From: Brooklawnia sp963780175 | GTDB lineage: Bacteria; Actinomycetota; Actinomycetes; Propionibacteriales; Propionibacteriaceae | Assembly: GCA_963780175.1 (NCBI GenBank) | Contig: CAWAAT010000001.1 | Span: 868,001 to 932,000, forward strand | Direction of reading: 5' to 3' | DNA length: 64,000 bases | Part shown: piece after piece, positions 44,498-55,500 of the stretch | How positions within the stretch are numbered: the first letter of the stretch is position 1 | Layout of the letters: each line of letters starts with the position of its first letter | Translations under genes and position numbers: made by a program | The notes under the pieces: model-generated | Databases searched by the model: none | What the model saw: only the letters and a program-made list of their open reading frames with translations | What the model was told of the DNA's origin: nothing

Positions 44498-44939
44498 CGA
44501 CGATGTCGACCAGCGTTTCCGCGACCTGATTCGCGCGGAGTTCGGTGACGTGGCGGGCTCCCAGGGCCCGGGCGAACAGCGCATCCCACCAGCAGCTGTC
44601 CCCGTCCAGAACCGGCGCCGCTTCGGGACGCGGAAGCTGCGTGACCCGATCGAGTACTTCAACCTCAGCCAGGCCATCGAGGAGACGACGCCGGACGAGG
44701 ACCTCGAACGCTGGACCCCTCCTGCCGGCGCTTCCTTGCCCTTGCCTTCACTGCGGGTGGTGGCCGGCATCATGCTGTTGGTCGCGAGTCTGCTGATGGG
44801 TCTGGTCGTGCTGGCAGGCCTGAGTCCGGGTTGGACGTTGGGCATCGTCATTCTGCTGGCCACGGGACTGGGCCTGGGCCTGCTGCTGAGCGCTCTGCCC
44901 CGACACCGCGACGAAGACGACAACGGGGCGCGCATCTGA
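44484..44939 (+). CDS. small two-helix membrane protein, unknown function
   Basis: Not recognised. A 151-residue protein with an acidic soluble N-terminus (residues 1-85, including DPIEYFNLSQAIEE) and two closely spaced membrane helices (about 92-113 and 118-138), ending in a short charged tail. The start overlaps the esterase by 14 nt, so it is probably translated from the same message. It converges on a metallopeptidase-like gene 11 nt away. Confidence 0.7.
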   Translation: MSHSDDDVDQRFRDLIRAEFGDVAGSQGPGEQRIPPAAVPVQNRRRFGTRKLRDPIEYFNLSQAIEETTPDEDLERWTPPAGASLPLPSLRVVAGIMLLVASLLMGLVVLAGLSPGWTLGIVILLATGLGLGLLLSALPRHRDEDDNGARI

Positions 44940-44950
44940 GCCCAGCGCGG

Positions 44951-46043
44951 TCAGCGGCAACCGACAAGCGACTGGTCGAACGCCGGACGTGCCCCTGGGG
45001 TCTGCCACAGCTGGGCGAGACGCGCGGCTGCTCCAGGTTGCTCGGCCAACACCTGCCCCACGATCTCGGCACTCCTGGCATAGGCCAGCGCCAGTCGCGC
45101 GGGGTCGGCAAAGTCGCCATCGGACGGTGCGGTGTCTGGTGCTGGACACGAAGCCGCCAGCACGGCTCGGGAGCGCTCGAGTTCGTCCGGGGACTCCTGG
45201 AGCATCAACCACTCTGCCAGGCCCTCACTCACCCAACGCTGACCGGCCGACGGGGAGCCGAGCCAACTGGTCGCCGCGTGCACCTGCTCGTGCAGCATCA
45301 AGACCGAGCGCGACTGCTGGTCGAGGTTCTGGGTCGAATTGGGGTTCACCACGATCCTCGTCGCGGCGGGGGCGCCAGCTGCGTGGGGCCCGGAGACGTT
45401 CACCTGCCAGGTGAGGGCCCCGGTCGCGGCAAAGTCGAAGGCGGGCGCCGCCATCACCTGTTCGAAAGCCCTGGTGTCTGCTGGCACCTCGACGACCTGA
45501 ACCGCGGGCGGGCGAAGCAACCCATCGACATCCAGGGCGGTCAGCACACTGGCGGCCTGCCGGGCCGCAGTCAGCCACTGCGCGGCGGCCGGGCCACCGA
45601 TGACCGCAACACCCTCCGCACGGTGCACACGGACTGGCCCGGTGAGCCAGATGGGGGTCGGTGATGCCGGAGTCTGCACGATGTCGGTGAGCAGGCACTT
45701 CAGGGCGCCGCAGTCCAGGCGAGGCGTCACGGTGTGGCTGGCCACCCCGGACTCCCCCGGCACGCGCCACTCGACCTGCCAGGTGTCGTGGGGTGTCAGG
45801 TCGATGTCGAGAACCTCGACGTGGCCGAGATTGGCCCACAAATCGTCGCGACGACCTGGGTCGGCGGCTGGCCGAGAAGATCTCCTCGAACCCAGTACGA
45901 TCTGCGGACCCCACCACCTCGACCAGCCGGCTGGCCAACCTCGCCGACCGTTCCTCCGAGGTGGAGTTCCCGGCAACCAGCCACCCTACGATCGCGGCCA
46001 CCAGCAGCACGACGACCAGTCCGGCACCCGTGCGCCTGCTCAC
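44951..46043 (-). CDS. HExxH membrane-anchored protein, frameshifted
   Basis: Two overlapping frames make one plausible gene. The 5' frame (GTG 46043) encodes a membrane anchor (AGLVVVLLVAAIVGWLVAG) and SARLASRLVEVVGSADRTGFEEIF. Around 45840-45890 the sense frame changes, and the second frame runs DDLWANLGHVEVLDIDLTP through to the stop at 44951. The C-terminal part has LMLHEQVHAATS, an HExxH zinc motif, and WVSEGLAEWL with a downstream Glu, as in gluzincin peptidases. Translation beginning inside the second frame (GTG 45976) would lack the anchor. A one-base loss or gain is the simplest explanation; no homopolymer is at the site. Function: predicted extracytoplasmic metalloprotease-like protein, not assigned further. 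Ribosome site GGATGAG overlaps the upstream stop. Confidence 0.65.
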
Positions 46044-46047
46044 CTGC

Positions 46048-46251
46048 TCATCCAACACCGCTGGCGGGTCTCGCGGCGCTCATTCGCAACGGAGGAACCA
46101 GTCCCGCTGCGGCCAGCGAGACGATGGCCCGCTGCTCGTCGGGTGTGACGTCGCACAGCTCGTTCGGGCCGCACAACACCGAGACCACACACTGGGAGCA
46201 GGCCGGGCCGCGTACGACGCAGCGCTCGCAATCGATCAGCAGACAGTCCAT
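46048..46251 (-). CDS. small Cys-rich actinobacterial protein
   Basis: A 67-residue protein (from ATG 46251; ATG 46260 and 46275 are alternatives) with six cysteines: DCLLIDCERCVVRGPAC, CVVSVLC and LCDVTPDE, ending AAAGLVPPLRMS. Similar small proteins recur in actinobacteria next to secreted cell-wall peptidase genes, with the block CxxCVVRGxxCxxCVV and the ending GLVPPLR. The Cys spacing suggests metal or Fe-S binding, but this is untested. It lies between the M23 peptidase and the HExxH gene on the same strand, four bases before the latter. Confidence 0.72.
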   Translation of the reverse strand: MDCLLIDCERCVVRGPACSQCVVSVLCGPNELCDVTPDEQRAIVSLAAAGLVPPLRMSAARPASGVG

Positions 46252-46299
46252 GCCCCCCATGGTGCTGGGGGGCACTGACAGTTCTCGAACGGCCAGGGA

Positions 46300-47382
46300 T
46301 CAGAACAAGGAGACCGGGTCAGTGATCTGACCGTTGTACCAGGTGCTGTAGTGCAGGTGGCAACCGGTCGAGTAGCCCGTGGTGCCCACCGAGGCGATGA
46401 TCTGGCCCGCCTGGACGACCTCGCCCGGCGCGACGGCCATCGTCTGCAGGTGGTTGTAAGCGGCCTTGTAGACACCGCTGTCAACGATGATCCGGTTTCC
46501 CCAGCCACCCTCAGCGCGAGCGCTCAGCACGACGCCGGTCCACGAGGCGCGCACCGGGGTACCGCAGGCGGGGGCGATGTCGACACCGTCATGCAGCTCG
46601 GAGTAGCCACCGATGGGGTTGACCCGGTAACCATAGGAGGAGGTGATCGGGCCACTGGTGGGCCAGACGCCAACCTCACTGCCGGTCGGCAGGGCCAGTC
46701 CAGCGCGGCTGACGCGATCGGCGCTCTCGGCGAGCGCACCAGCCAACAGCGCGGCGTTGGCGTTCAGGATCGCAGAATTCACGGAGCTCTCCAGCGCGGA
46801 CTTCTGCGCCGCGGTCAGCCGCTGCACGACCAACTGGGCCTTGGCCACCTTCTGCTCATACTCGGCGGCCAGCTCCGTCTGCCGGGTGACCTCAGCACTG
46901 ACCTTCTCGAGCGAATCCGCCTGGGTCGCCTCCAAGTCGGTCAACCGATCCTCCTCGGCGCCGAGACGCACCAACTGCTCGTCGGTGATCGCGGTGACAC
47001 TCTGCATCACAGACATGTCAGCGAGAAAGGAGTCCTCAGAATCCGAGGCGAACAACAGGGCTGCAGCACCCAGGCCGCTGGCCTGCTGGTGCGCGGCGAC
47101 AGCCACGCGACCCACCTGCACGCGCATGGTCTCGACGAGAGACCGCTGATCGGCGAGATCTGCGGTGGTGATCTCGTACTCGCGCTGGGCGCTCGCCTGC
47201 TCCTGCTTCGAGGCCTGCAGTTCCAGTTCGACCTTGGCCGCCTCGACCTGCAACTGGGTCAGCTCGACCTGGGCCGCGACCACGGCGTCCTCGGCAAAGG
47301 CCCTTGGGGTGAGCCCGACGGTCAGCGAGATTGCCACGCCAGTACCGATCAGAGCTGTCATCGCTCGCCGCACCAAGGACAT
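46300..47382 (-). CDS. secreted M23 family peptidase with coiled coil
   Basis: A 360-residue wall hydrolase of the EnvC/LytM layout. A signal peptide (about 1-30, cleavage near AFAED) is followed by a long coiled coil (about 35-230) and an M23 domain with the zinc ligands in ELHDGVDIA (His and Asp) and the final HLHYSTW pair, plus YNHLQTM. M23 enzymes cleave peptide cross-bridges; the coiled coil suggests regulation by a divisome partner such as FtsX-type proteins. GGTGGATGG precedes the ATG. It has its own strong promoter and is followed by the Cys-rich protein. Confidence 0.92.
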   Translation of the reverse strand: MSLVRRAMTALIGTGVAISLTVGLTPRAFAEDAVVAAQVELTQLQVEAAKVELELQASKQEQASAQREYEITTADLADQRSLVETMRVQVGRVAVAAHQQASGLGAAALLFASDSEDSFLADMSVMQSVTAITDEQLVRLGAEEDRLTDLEATQADSLEKVSAEVTRQTELAAEYEQKVAKAQLVVQRLTAAQKSALESSVNSAILNANAALLAGALAESADRVSRAGLALPTGSEVGVWPTSGPITSSYGYRVNPIGGYSELHDGVDIAPACGTPVRASWTGVVLSARAEGGWGNRIIVDSGVYKAAYNHLQTMAVAPGEVVQAGQIIASVGTTGYSTGCHLHYSTWYNGQITDPVSLF

Positions 47383-47415
47383 CCATCCACCTTCGTCTCG
47401 ATTACTCCTTTAGGA

Positions 47416-47444
47416 ACCTTAGATCTCGTTAAGCCGATTCTCAA
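47416..47444 (-). promoter_or_regulatory. promoter of the M23 peptidase gene
   Basis: Minus-strand TTGAGA (47444-47439), a 17-base spacer and TAAGGT (47421-47416). This is the best sigma-70-like promoter in the window; the leader would be about 27 nt. A 6-bp inverted repeat (CCGATT/AATCGG) overlaps the -35 region. Confidence 0.7.
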
Positions 47445-47501
47445 AATCGGGGACCTCGTGTTGCCGTGGTTGCCGGCCGTAGAACTGTCAGGGGTGTGCC
47501 C

Positions 47502-47507
47502 TAACGT
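47502..47507 (+). promoter_or_regulatory. -10 box of leaderless exonuclease gene
   Basis: TAACGT, then 7 nt to ATG 47515. Confidence 0.5.
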
Positions 47508-47514
47508 GCCGGAC

Positions 47515-49272
47515 ATGACGTCGATGCAAGCGAAGAGCGCCCTGCAGCCCAGCTTGGCTGATCTGGGCACCCCGCTGCGGGCGGTGACGTTCTGCGTTGT
47601 TGACCTGGAGACCACCGGCAGCGGCCCGGAATCCACCATCACCGAGTTCGGCGCCGTCAAGGTTCGCGGCGGCGAGGTGCTCGGCGAGTTCGCCACCCTG
47701 GTCAACCCGCAGACCCACATCCCAGCCCTGATCGCAGTGCTGACCGGCATCACCAACCAGATGGTCGCAACCTGCCCCACCCTGGGCGAGGTGCTGCCCA
47801 GTTTCCTGGAGTTCTCCCGCGACACCGTCCTCGTTGCCCACAACGCACGGTTCGACATCGGCTTCCTGAGAAGGGCCTGCGAACAGTTCGATCAGCCGTG
47901 GCCCAACCCCACGGTGGTCGACACGGTGGGGTTGGCTCGTCAGGGACTGCTCGCCGGTGAGGTTCCGAACTGCAAGTTGGAGACGCTGGCCAGGCACTTC
48001 CGCTCCACAACCCAGCCCAATCACCGAGCCCTGTCGGATGCCAGGGCCACGGTCGACGTGCTGCACGGCCTGCTGGAACGGATCGGCAACCTGGGCGTCC
48101 TGACCATCGAAGACCTCAAGGAGTTCGAGCACCGCGTCTCACCACTTCGCCGCGCCAAGCGAGCCTGGGCCCAGGCGTTGCCCGAGGCCCCCGGGGTGTA
48201 CACGTTCTACGCGGACCGCCCGGGCCAGGACCGTCACGTGCTGTACGTGGGCAAGTCCACCAACATCAGGCGGCGAGTGCGCGGCTATTTCACCTCGTCC
48301 GAGACCCGCCCCCGGATGGACGAAATGGTGCGGGTGGCCACCGGGGTGGACGCACTGGTCTGTGCCACCGATCTGGAGGCGGAGATCCGGGAGTTGCGGA
48401 TGATTGCGTCCCACTCACCGCGCTACAACCGACGCTCACGGCGTCAGGACAAGGCGGTCTGGGTGAAGTTGACCACCGACTACTGGCCGAGACTGTCGAT
48501 CGTCTCCAGCGTCGCGAACGACGGCTCCACCTACTGGGGCCCCTTCAACTCGAGGCTGGCCGCCCAGGAGGCCTGCCAGGGGCTCTACGACGCCCACCCG
48601 ATTCGCCAGTGCACCAAGCGGATCGGGCGCAGCAGTTCCGAGTCGGGCTGCGCGCTTGGAGAGCTGGGCAGGTGCCTGGCGCCCTGCACCGGCGCCGATC
48701 GGGACGCCTACCTGGCTGCGGTCGAAGACGTGCGGACCGCACTGACCAGTGACTTGCGCCCCACCCTGGCCAGCGTGGGGCAGCGGATCGCGAGACTGTC
48801 CAGCCAGCTTCGCTACGAGGAGGCCAGTGCCCTGACCGCTCGGCTACGCACCTGCGCTATCACCACCCAGCGATGGCATCGCCTGATCGGATTGTCGCGC
48901 TGCCCCCAGATCGTGGCCGCCCAGTGGCATCCTGAGCCGGCCCCGGCGCCGGGCTGGCAGATCCACGTGATCAGGTACGGGCGACTGGCGGCAGCCGCGA
49001 CGGCAGTTCCCGGGCAGGCCCCGCGCCCGGTGGCGGACGAGGCTGTCCGACTGGCCGAGACGGTGCTGCCTGCTCCCCACGGGCTGCCGGCCTGCTCGGT
49101 TGAGGAGGCCGAACGGGTCGCGGCCTGGTTGGAGAGTCCGGGGGTGCGCCTGCTGGAGATCGACGGCGAGTGGTCGATGCCGCTGCACTCCGGCCTGCGG
49201 CTCGACGATCTGCCCCTGCTCACCGTGGGGCGTGTCGGGACGCCGGAATCCAGGCAGGCTCAGTCGGCCTAG
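47515..49272 (+). CDS. DEDD exonuclease / GIY-YIG endonuclease fusion
   Basis: A 585-residue fusion. Residues about 20-185 form a DnaQ-like 3'-5' exonuclease (VVDLETTGSGP, AHNARFDIGFL, NHRALSDARATVDVL give the DEDDh residues). Residues about 215-300 form a GIY-YIG nuclease like UvrC's N-terminus or Cho (APGVYTFYADRPGQDRHVLYVGKSTNIRRRVRGYF). A UvrC-like Cys-rich and UvrB-binding-like stretch follows (CTKRIGRSSSESGCALGELGRC; RYEEASALTARLR). Such fusions are common in actinobacteria and are thought to act in DNA repair. ATG 47515 is preferred because the TAACGT box sits 7 nt upstream; the huge upstream open frame is antisense to the M23 gene. Confidence 0.9.
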   Translation: MTSMQAKSALQPSLADLGTPLRAVTFCVVDLETTGSGPESTITEFGAVKVRGGEVLGEFATLVNPQTHIPALIAVLTGITNQMVATCPTLGEVLPSFLEFSRDTVLVAHNARFDIGFLRRACEQFDQPWPNPTVVDTVGLARQGLLAGEVPNCKLETLARHFRSTTQPNHRALSDARATVDVLHGLLERIGNLGVLTIEDLKEFEHRVSPLRRAKRAWAQALPEAPGVYTFYADRPGQDRHVLYVGKSTNIRRRVRGYFTSSETRPRMDEMVRVATGVDALVCATDLEAEIRELRMIASHSPRYNRRSRRQDKAVWVKLTTDYWPRLSIVSSVANDGSTYWGPFNSRLAAQEACQGLYDAHPIRQCTKRIGRSSSESGCALGELGRCLAPCTGADRDAYLAAVEDVRTALTSDLRPTLASVGQRIARLSSQLRYEEASALTARLRTCAITTQRWHRLIGLSRCPQIVAAQWHPEPAPAPGWQIHVIRYGRLAAAATAVPGQAPRPVADEAVRLAETVLPAPHGLPACSVEEAERVAAWLESPGVRLLEIDGEWSMPLHSGLRLDDLPLLTVGRVGTPESRQAQSA

Positions 49273-49275
49273 AAT
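49270..49275 (+). promoter_or_regulatory. -10 box of leaderless RAM protein gene
   Basis: TAGAAT overlaps the stop codon of the preceding gene and is 6 nt before ATG 49282. It is the closest to consensus of the leaderless set. Confidence 0.6.
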
Positions 49276-49281
49276 CGGGCC

Positions 49282-49563
49282 ATGATCACCGCAATCGTCT
49301 TCGTCCATGTGGACTCCGGACGGATCCCGGAAGTAGCCGAGCAGATCGCCGCCATCGACTCGGTGAGCGAGGTCTACTCAGTCACGGGACGAATCGACCT
49401 CATCGTCCTGGTGCGCACCAAGGACTTCGAGTCGGTGGCCGACATCATCTCGGACCGAATCGCCAAGGTGCCTGGCGTCCTCGACACCGAGACCCACCTT
49501 GCCTTCCGGGCCTACAGCCAGCACGATCTCGAGGCAACCTTCTCGCTCGGCGCCGCGTACTGA
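49282..49563 (+). CDS. stand-alone Lrp/AsnC ligand-binding (RAM) domain protein
   Basis: A 93-residue protein made only of the Lrp/AsnC ligand-binding domain, with no DNA-binding helix-turn-helix. The fold is evident in AIVFVHVDSGRIPEVAEQI, VSEVYSVTGRIDLIVLVRT and VLDTETHLAFRAYS. Such proteins form ring-shaped oligomers that bind amino acids or related ligands; their regulatory target is usually unknown. It has its own promoter and converges directly on the glucan synthase gene with no gap. Confidence 0.9.
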   Translation: MITAIVFVHVDSGRIPEVAEQIAAIDSVSEVYSVTGRIDLIVLVRTKDFESVADIISDRIAKVPGVLDTETHLAFRAYSQHDLEATFSLGAAY

Positions 49564-52500
49564 TCAGACCCGCGCTTGTGGGTGCCCCAACCGAACCGTG
49601 ACCCAGTGTGTTGCTGCAGTGCGGTCGAGGGTGACGATCGCTGCACCGTCAACCACCGGCACAGGCTGATCATCCACGCTGCACGACACGACGACTCGTC
49701 CCAGCCCCGCCTCCCCAGCAATGTCGATGTCGTATCGGGCGTTGCCGTGTCGGTACAGCACACTCACCTCGGTCCACTCGGGTGGCAGGCAGCACCGGAT
49801 CTCGAGGTGTTCACCCTTGCGTTGCACACCGAGGATCGCCTCGAGACCAGCCCGGTACAGCCAGCCGGAAGAACCCGTGTACCACGTCCAGCCCCCGCGT
49901 CCGGCGTATGGCTCCACCGAGTACACGTCGGCCGCCAGGACGTAGGGCTCGACGCGATAACGTTCGGCGGCTTCGCGGTCCAGCGCGTGGTTGACCGGGT
50001 TGATCAACTGGAACGCCTCCCCAGCCCGGTCGTCGCGGCCCAGCGCAGCCCACGCAAGGATCGACCAGATGGCCCCGTGGGTGTACTGGCCACCGTTCTC
50101 CCGAACACCCGGCGGGTAGGCGCGGATGTAGCCGGGATCGGGCTCGGAGACGTCGAACGGACCGGTGAACAACCTGATCAGTTGATGGTCATGGTCCACC
50201 AGCCGTTCGTACATCGCGTCCATCGCCGAGGTTGCTCGTTGCGGCAGCGCAGCTCCTGACAGCACCGCCCAGCTCTGCACAATGCCGTCGATCGCGCACT
50301 CGGTGCGCCCCGACGAGCCCAGCGGCGTGGCATCGTCGAAGTACGCGCGGCGGTACCAATGCCCGTCCCAGCCGGCTTCCTCAAGGGCGGCGAGCAGCCG
50401 CTCCTGTTCGGCGAGGCCACGTTCGACGAACGCCTGGTCACCGCGTGCGCGGGCCAGCGGCAGGAACGCTGACAAGGTGGCGTGCAGGAACCAGCCGAGC
50501 CAGACGCTTTCACCGTCTCCAGCGGCGCCTACCCGGTTCATGCCGTCATTCCAGTCCCCCGTGCCCATCAGCGGCAGTCCGAACCGGCCGTGATGGAAGG
50601 CTCGTTCCAGGGCGATGACGCAATGGTCGTACAGGCTGGCGCTCTGCTCGCTCACCTGCGGGGTGAAGAAGAACTCATGCTGGCCCTCGGCCAGCGCAGG
50701 CCCGACCAGGAAGCCGACCGGGGCGTCCAGCACCGCCGCGTCTGCGGTGACCTCGACGTAGCGAGCCGCAGCGTGGGCCAGCCACACGACATCGTCCGAG
50801 ATCCTGGTGCGGACCCCTGCGCCCGTGGCCGGCAGCCACCAGTGTTGGACGTCCCCCTCGACGAACTGGCGCCCCGCGGCCCGCAGGAGGTGCTGGCGGG
50901 CCAGGGCTGGGTCGATGAGGACCACGGCCATCGAGTCCTGCAATTGATCCCGGAAACCGTACGCCCCGGACGCCTGGTAGTACCCGACACGGGCCAGCAT
51001 TCGACTGGCCATGGTCTGGTAGAGCAGCCATCCGTTGAGCATCAGGTCAAAGGAGGGCTCGGGCGTGCTCACCTGCACCTGTCCGAGCAAGTCGCGCCAG
51101 TGTGCGCGAACCCCGGCCAGCACCTCGCCCAGATCTGCACGCCGATACTTGGCGATCAGCGAACGGGCCTCGGCGGGTTCGCTGGCCGCCCCCAACAGGA
51201 CCGGGATGAGCATCTCAGCTCCTGGCTCCAACCGGATGGAGCGCAGCATGGCCAGACATGGGTCAAGGCCTGGCCCCACCCGCCCGGACAACGGCTCACG
51301 TCTGGTGACGGCGTGCGGCCGACCAAGCGAGGCGAAGGGCCCCAGGAACTCGGCTCGGTCTCCGGTCCAGGATCCCTGAAGTCCGCCCATGTCGAGGAAG
51401 GCCACCTGGTCCGGGTAGTCGACGCTGTACGGGTTGCGGGCGAACAACGCGCGGCTCACCCGATCCCACTCGGTGACCAGGTGGCGAGCGGTCAGGTCGC
51501 GATGCCTGCCCAGCACGATCTCGGCGTAACTGCTGATGCTCAGCCGCATCGTCCTCGACGATGTGTTGGTCAACTTGACCAGGCTGATCTTCACAGGGTC
51601 ATCCAGGGGCACGAAGACGGTCTGCTCGATCGACATTTCCTCTGACCGGGAGACGTAGGTGGTGTAGCCAAAACCGTGCCGGGTCAGGTGCCGTCCGCCG
51701 TCGGCGACCGCCGACACGGGCGACCAGATATTGCCGGTGTCATCGTCGCGGACATAGATCGCCTCGCTCACCGGATTGCTGACCGGGTCATTGCGCCAAA
51801 CGGTCAACTGGTTGTCCCGGCTGTTGCGCCACCACGTGAACCCGCCGCCTTCGGCAGTGGCCAGGAAGCCGAACTGCTCGTTGGCCACCACATTGGTCCA
51901 GGGCGCCGGGGTCGGTTCTGCGGGATCACTGATCACCACGTACTCGTCACCCTCGAGCGTGAACCCACCCAAACCGTTGAAGAACTGCAGGTCGACGCCC
52001 AGGTTTGCGGGCAGGGACGGCAAGTTGCGGTCGGGTCGTGGCAGGGGGTGAAGCAGTCCGCCACCAGTGGGCAAACCGGGTGGCGGCAGCAACTGTTGGG
52101 CGATCGAGCCGCACCTGGCAAGCAGCGAGACGGCCGCAGCACCGAGCAGCGCGTCCAGTGCCGGCCGGGAGACCTGGTCGCCGCGGACCACGAAAATCCG
52201 GCCTGTGGAGTCGGGATGACCGGTCCGCCGGGCGATGGAATTCGCAGCCTCCTCCAGCTGACGTTGCAGGGCCTGGGCGTAGCCGGTGGACTCCTCGTTC
52301 AACAGCACGACGTCGACGGCGAGCCGACGAATTCGCCAGAACTCGAACGCCCGCACCACCTCTCGGACCAGGGCAGCGTCGGCGGCGTCCCGAATACGAA
52401 CCACGAGCAGGGGAAGGTCGCCGGATATGCCCATCGACCAGAGGTCCGACTGCGGGCCGGCGGAAGCGAGCACGCCAACCGGGGCGCGCATGTCGACTTG

Positions 52501-55500
52501 GGGGTAGAGCACCCGCCCAGCCAGGCTCTGGAAGAGGCCCGCCTGCTCGGTGTCGATGCCCAGGTGTCGAAGTTCGACCTGCGTCTGCGTCCAGGCCAGC
52601 ATGGCGAGGCGTTCCGCGGCTCCCGCACTTCGGTGCTGGTCGACCTGGCGCAGCAGACTGTCTCGATCTGCGGCAACGACCGTCCACCAGTCGAGAACGA
52701 CGCGTTCGTCTGGCGGCAGGACGATGGGCTGGCGCAGCGAGAAGATCGGGTCGAGGGTGTAGCCGGTGGTCCCCGTTGGCCCGGCACCTGCGGCCAGTTG
52801 GGCGGGGCTGGACGCGTCACCGCCCCTCCCGAGAAACGCCCGACGGTCCGTTTCGTGGACCGGCTGGCTGGGCAGATGCTCGGCGCCCCGCTCCACGCTG
52901 ATGAAGTGCGCCGCCCACACCTCGGGATCCTCGGGTGAGCGACGACGTCTGGTGGCCACCAGGACGTTGCCCTCCGGCTCAAGGCTGGTGTGGACGAAGA
53001 GCTTGGAGAACCCCGGGTGCGCCTGGTCGTCTGCCCCGCGTCCGAGGACCAACTCGAGGTAGCTCACGACATCGAGGCGCCGAGGCCGCTGACCGTCGTT
53101 GCGAAGCGTCATCCGACGAAGGACGGCATCCGCCTCGGGTGAGACCTGGTGCTGCACCACGACACTGAGGTCCTCATCCAACCGGGAGCTGAATCGCGCG
53201 CGATCCTCGGCGAACCGAACCTGGTAGTCCAACGGCAACTGGCGCGTCGGCAGCACGGCCGGCGACCAGACCTGGCCAGACTCGGCGTCTCTGATGTAGA
53301 AGTGGTCACTGCCGGAGGTGGCGGTCGGTTCGGCAGACCATCGGGTGATCGCCAGCCCCTTCCACCGCAGCCAGGCAGCACCCGACGATGTGACTGTCAG
53401 GCTGAGGTGACCGTTGGACATCAGCTGGACGTTGGGCGCCAGAGCCGCCTCGCCGCTGAGAACACGCTCGTACGGTGTGACCAACGCCTTGGTGGAGCGG
53501 GACTCCGAGTCCGGACCACCCCGGGCGGTGGAGATCGGCACGTGGTCGGGAGCGCGCTCCTCCAGCAGCAACTCCGCGGCCTTGACCATCGGCTCGTCAT
53601 GGAACCTCTCCCGCATCCGGCCGTCGAAGACGACGTTGGCGATCGCGACGATGGTCATACCCTGGTGGTGCGCCATGAAGCTGCGCACGATGGCGAAACG
53701 CTGGCCCTCCGGGAGTCTGCGGGTGGTGAAGTCCAGGGCCTCGTAGAACCCGTAGCGGCCGCGAGCACCGAGTTCGGTCAGCCGGCGGTAGTTGGTCATC
53801 GCCTCGCCGGGATTGATCATGGACGCCAACCCCGACGCGTACGGTGCGATCACCAGGTTGTTGGACAGCCCTCTGACCAGGCCCAGCCCGGGCACCCCGA
53901 ACGGGGAGTACTGGTAGTTCATCTGGGCGTCTCGGGCATGGTATCCGGCTTCGGAGATTCCCCAGACGGGGCAGTTCACCTGTCGTGCGTACTGCATCTG
54001 GCGTTGAACGGCCAGTTCACAGGTCGTGGCCAAGAGCCCCATCGCAGGCTGACGCATCACCAGCATTGGCATCAGGTACTCGAACATCGATCCCGACCAG
54101 CTGAGCAGGGCAGCGCCGCCACCCACCGCCGTGACTTCACGCCCCAACCGCCCCCAGTGCCGGGTGGGAATATCGTCCTTCGCGATGGCAACGAAGCTGC
54201 CCAGGCGGGCCTCGGAGGCCAGCAAGTCGTACGTCGAATCGTCCAGCTTGGCCTCATCCACGTTGTAGCCCACCGAGAGCATCCGACGACGCTGGTCGTA
54301 GACGAACTGGAAGTCGGTCGCCTCGAATTCCCACCGCGCCTGCTCCTCGATCGCGGCCAGTCGACCTGCCAGTTCGCTGCGGCCTGCGCCGTCCAACTCC
54401 AGATCACGAAGCGCGGAGGCAACGCTGCCCGCGAGCGAGTCGACAACGTGCTGCACCGTCCCCGGCAGCTCACCCTGGGCACGAAGCTCACTGATGGCTG
54501 CCGAGAAGCGGGTGAGTGCGTCAACGTCCACCTGATGGATTGACATGTCCCGGTAGGCCTGGCGGATGGCTGCCGCCCTTGCCTCGACGGCAGAGCGTTC
54601 GACTCCCTTCCAGCGGTCGGCGGGCAGTTCGGCCAGCGCCTGCTCGAGTAGCCGCACCCCGTCACCAAGGCCTGCCCGCGGGTCGTGGCTGTTCGCAGGA
54701 TCCTCCCGCCAGCTGCGGCAGAAGCTGGCGACGGCGAGCAGGTGCCCGACGTAGTTGCCGGAGTCCACCGCCGAGACGTAGCGCGGGGTGAGGGGCTCCC
54801 CGGTCTGCGTGTCGTACCAGTTGTACAGGTGCCCGTGGTGATGCTCGAGTTTGACGGCGCTGTCCATGGTCGCCTGCAACCGGTCCACGGCGTCCCGGAT
54901 GCCGATCCAGCCGAAGTCGTGGGCGCTGATGACGGCCAGCAGGTAGAGCCCGATGTTGGTCGGCGAGGTGCGGTGCGCCACCCGGGGCTCGGGGTCCTCC
55001 TGGAAGTTGTCCGGAGGCAGATGATGATCCTGTGCCGTGACGAACGTCTCGAAGAATCCCCAGGTGCGTCTGGCCACCAGGCGCAGGTCCGCCAGGTCGT
55101 CGGGGCCCGCATGCAACTCAGCGTGCTCCAGCCGACGGCTGACCCGTTGGGCAACCAGTGGAGCGAACACCCACGCAGTCGCGACCGGCAGCGCAACCAG
55201 CAGTTGACCCACGCCGCTCATCGCGCCTACCAGGAGCGCCAGGACGGCGGGCACCATGCCGGTGGCCATCTGCTGGAAGAACCGACGCAGCGTCCCACTC
55301 GCCTGCGCCGCGGCAGCCGCCGCGGTGGTCCACTCAAGCAGGCGACGGCCCGAGACCATCAGACGCCACAGGGTGCGCACGACGGCGTCAAGCTGGAACG
55401 CGGCTCGGTGGGCCTGGAACGTGAAGTTCAACCCGGCCAGCGCCAGCGCGTGGGCCAGGTTCGCACCAAGGGTGCGGTACTTGCTGGCGACGGTGATCTC

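Noticed and set aside
46351..47514. A 388-codon upstream extension of the DEDD exonuclease reading frame
   Set aside because: It is antisense to the M23 peptidase and its promoter, encodes Gly/Gln/His-rich shadow sequence, and the family N-terminus fits ATG 47515.
47383..47514. A c-di-AMP riboswitch upstream of the M23 peptidase
   Set aside because: Such riboswitches precede some actinobacterial wall hydrolases, but the promoter here leaves a leader of only about 27 nt and the consensus blocks are absent.
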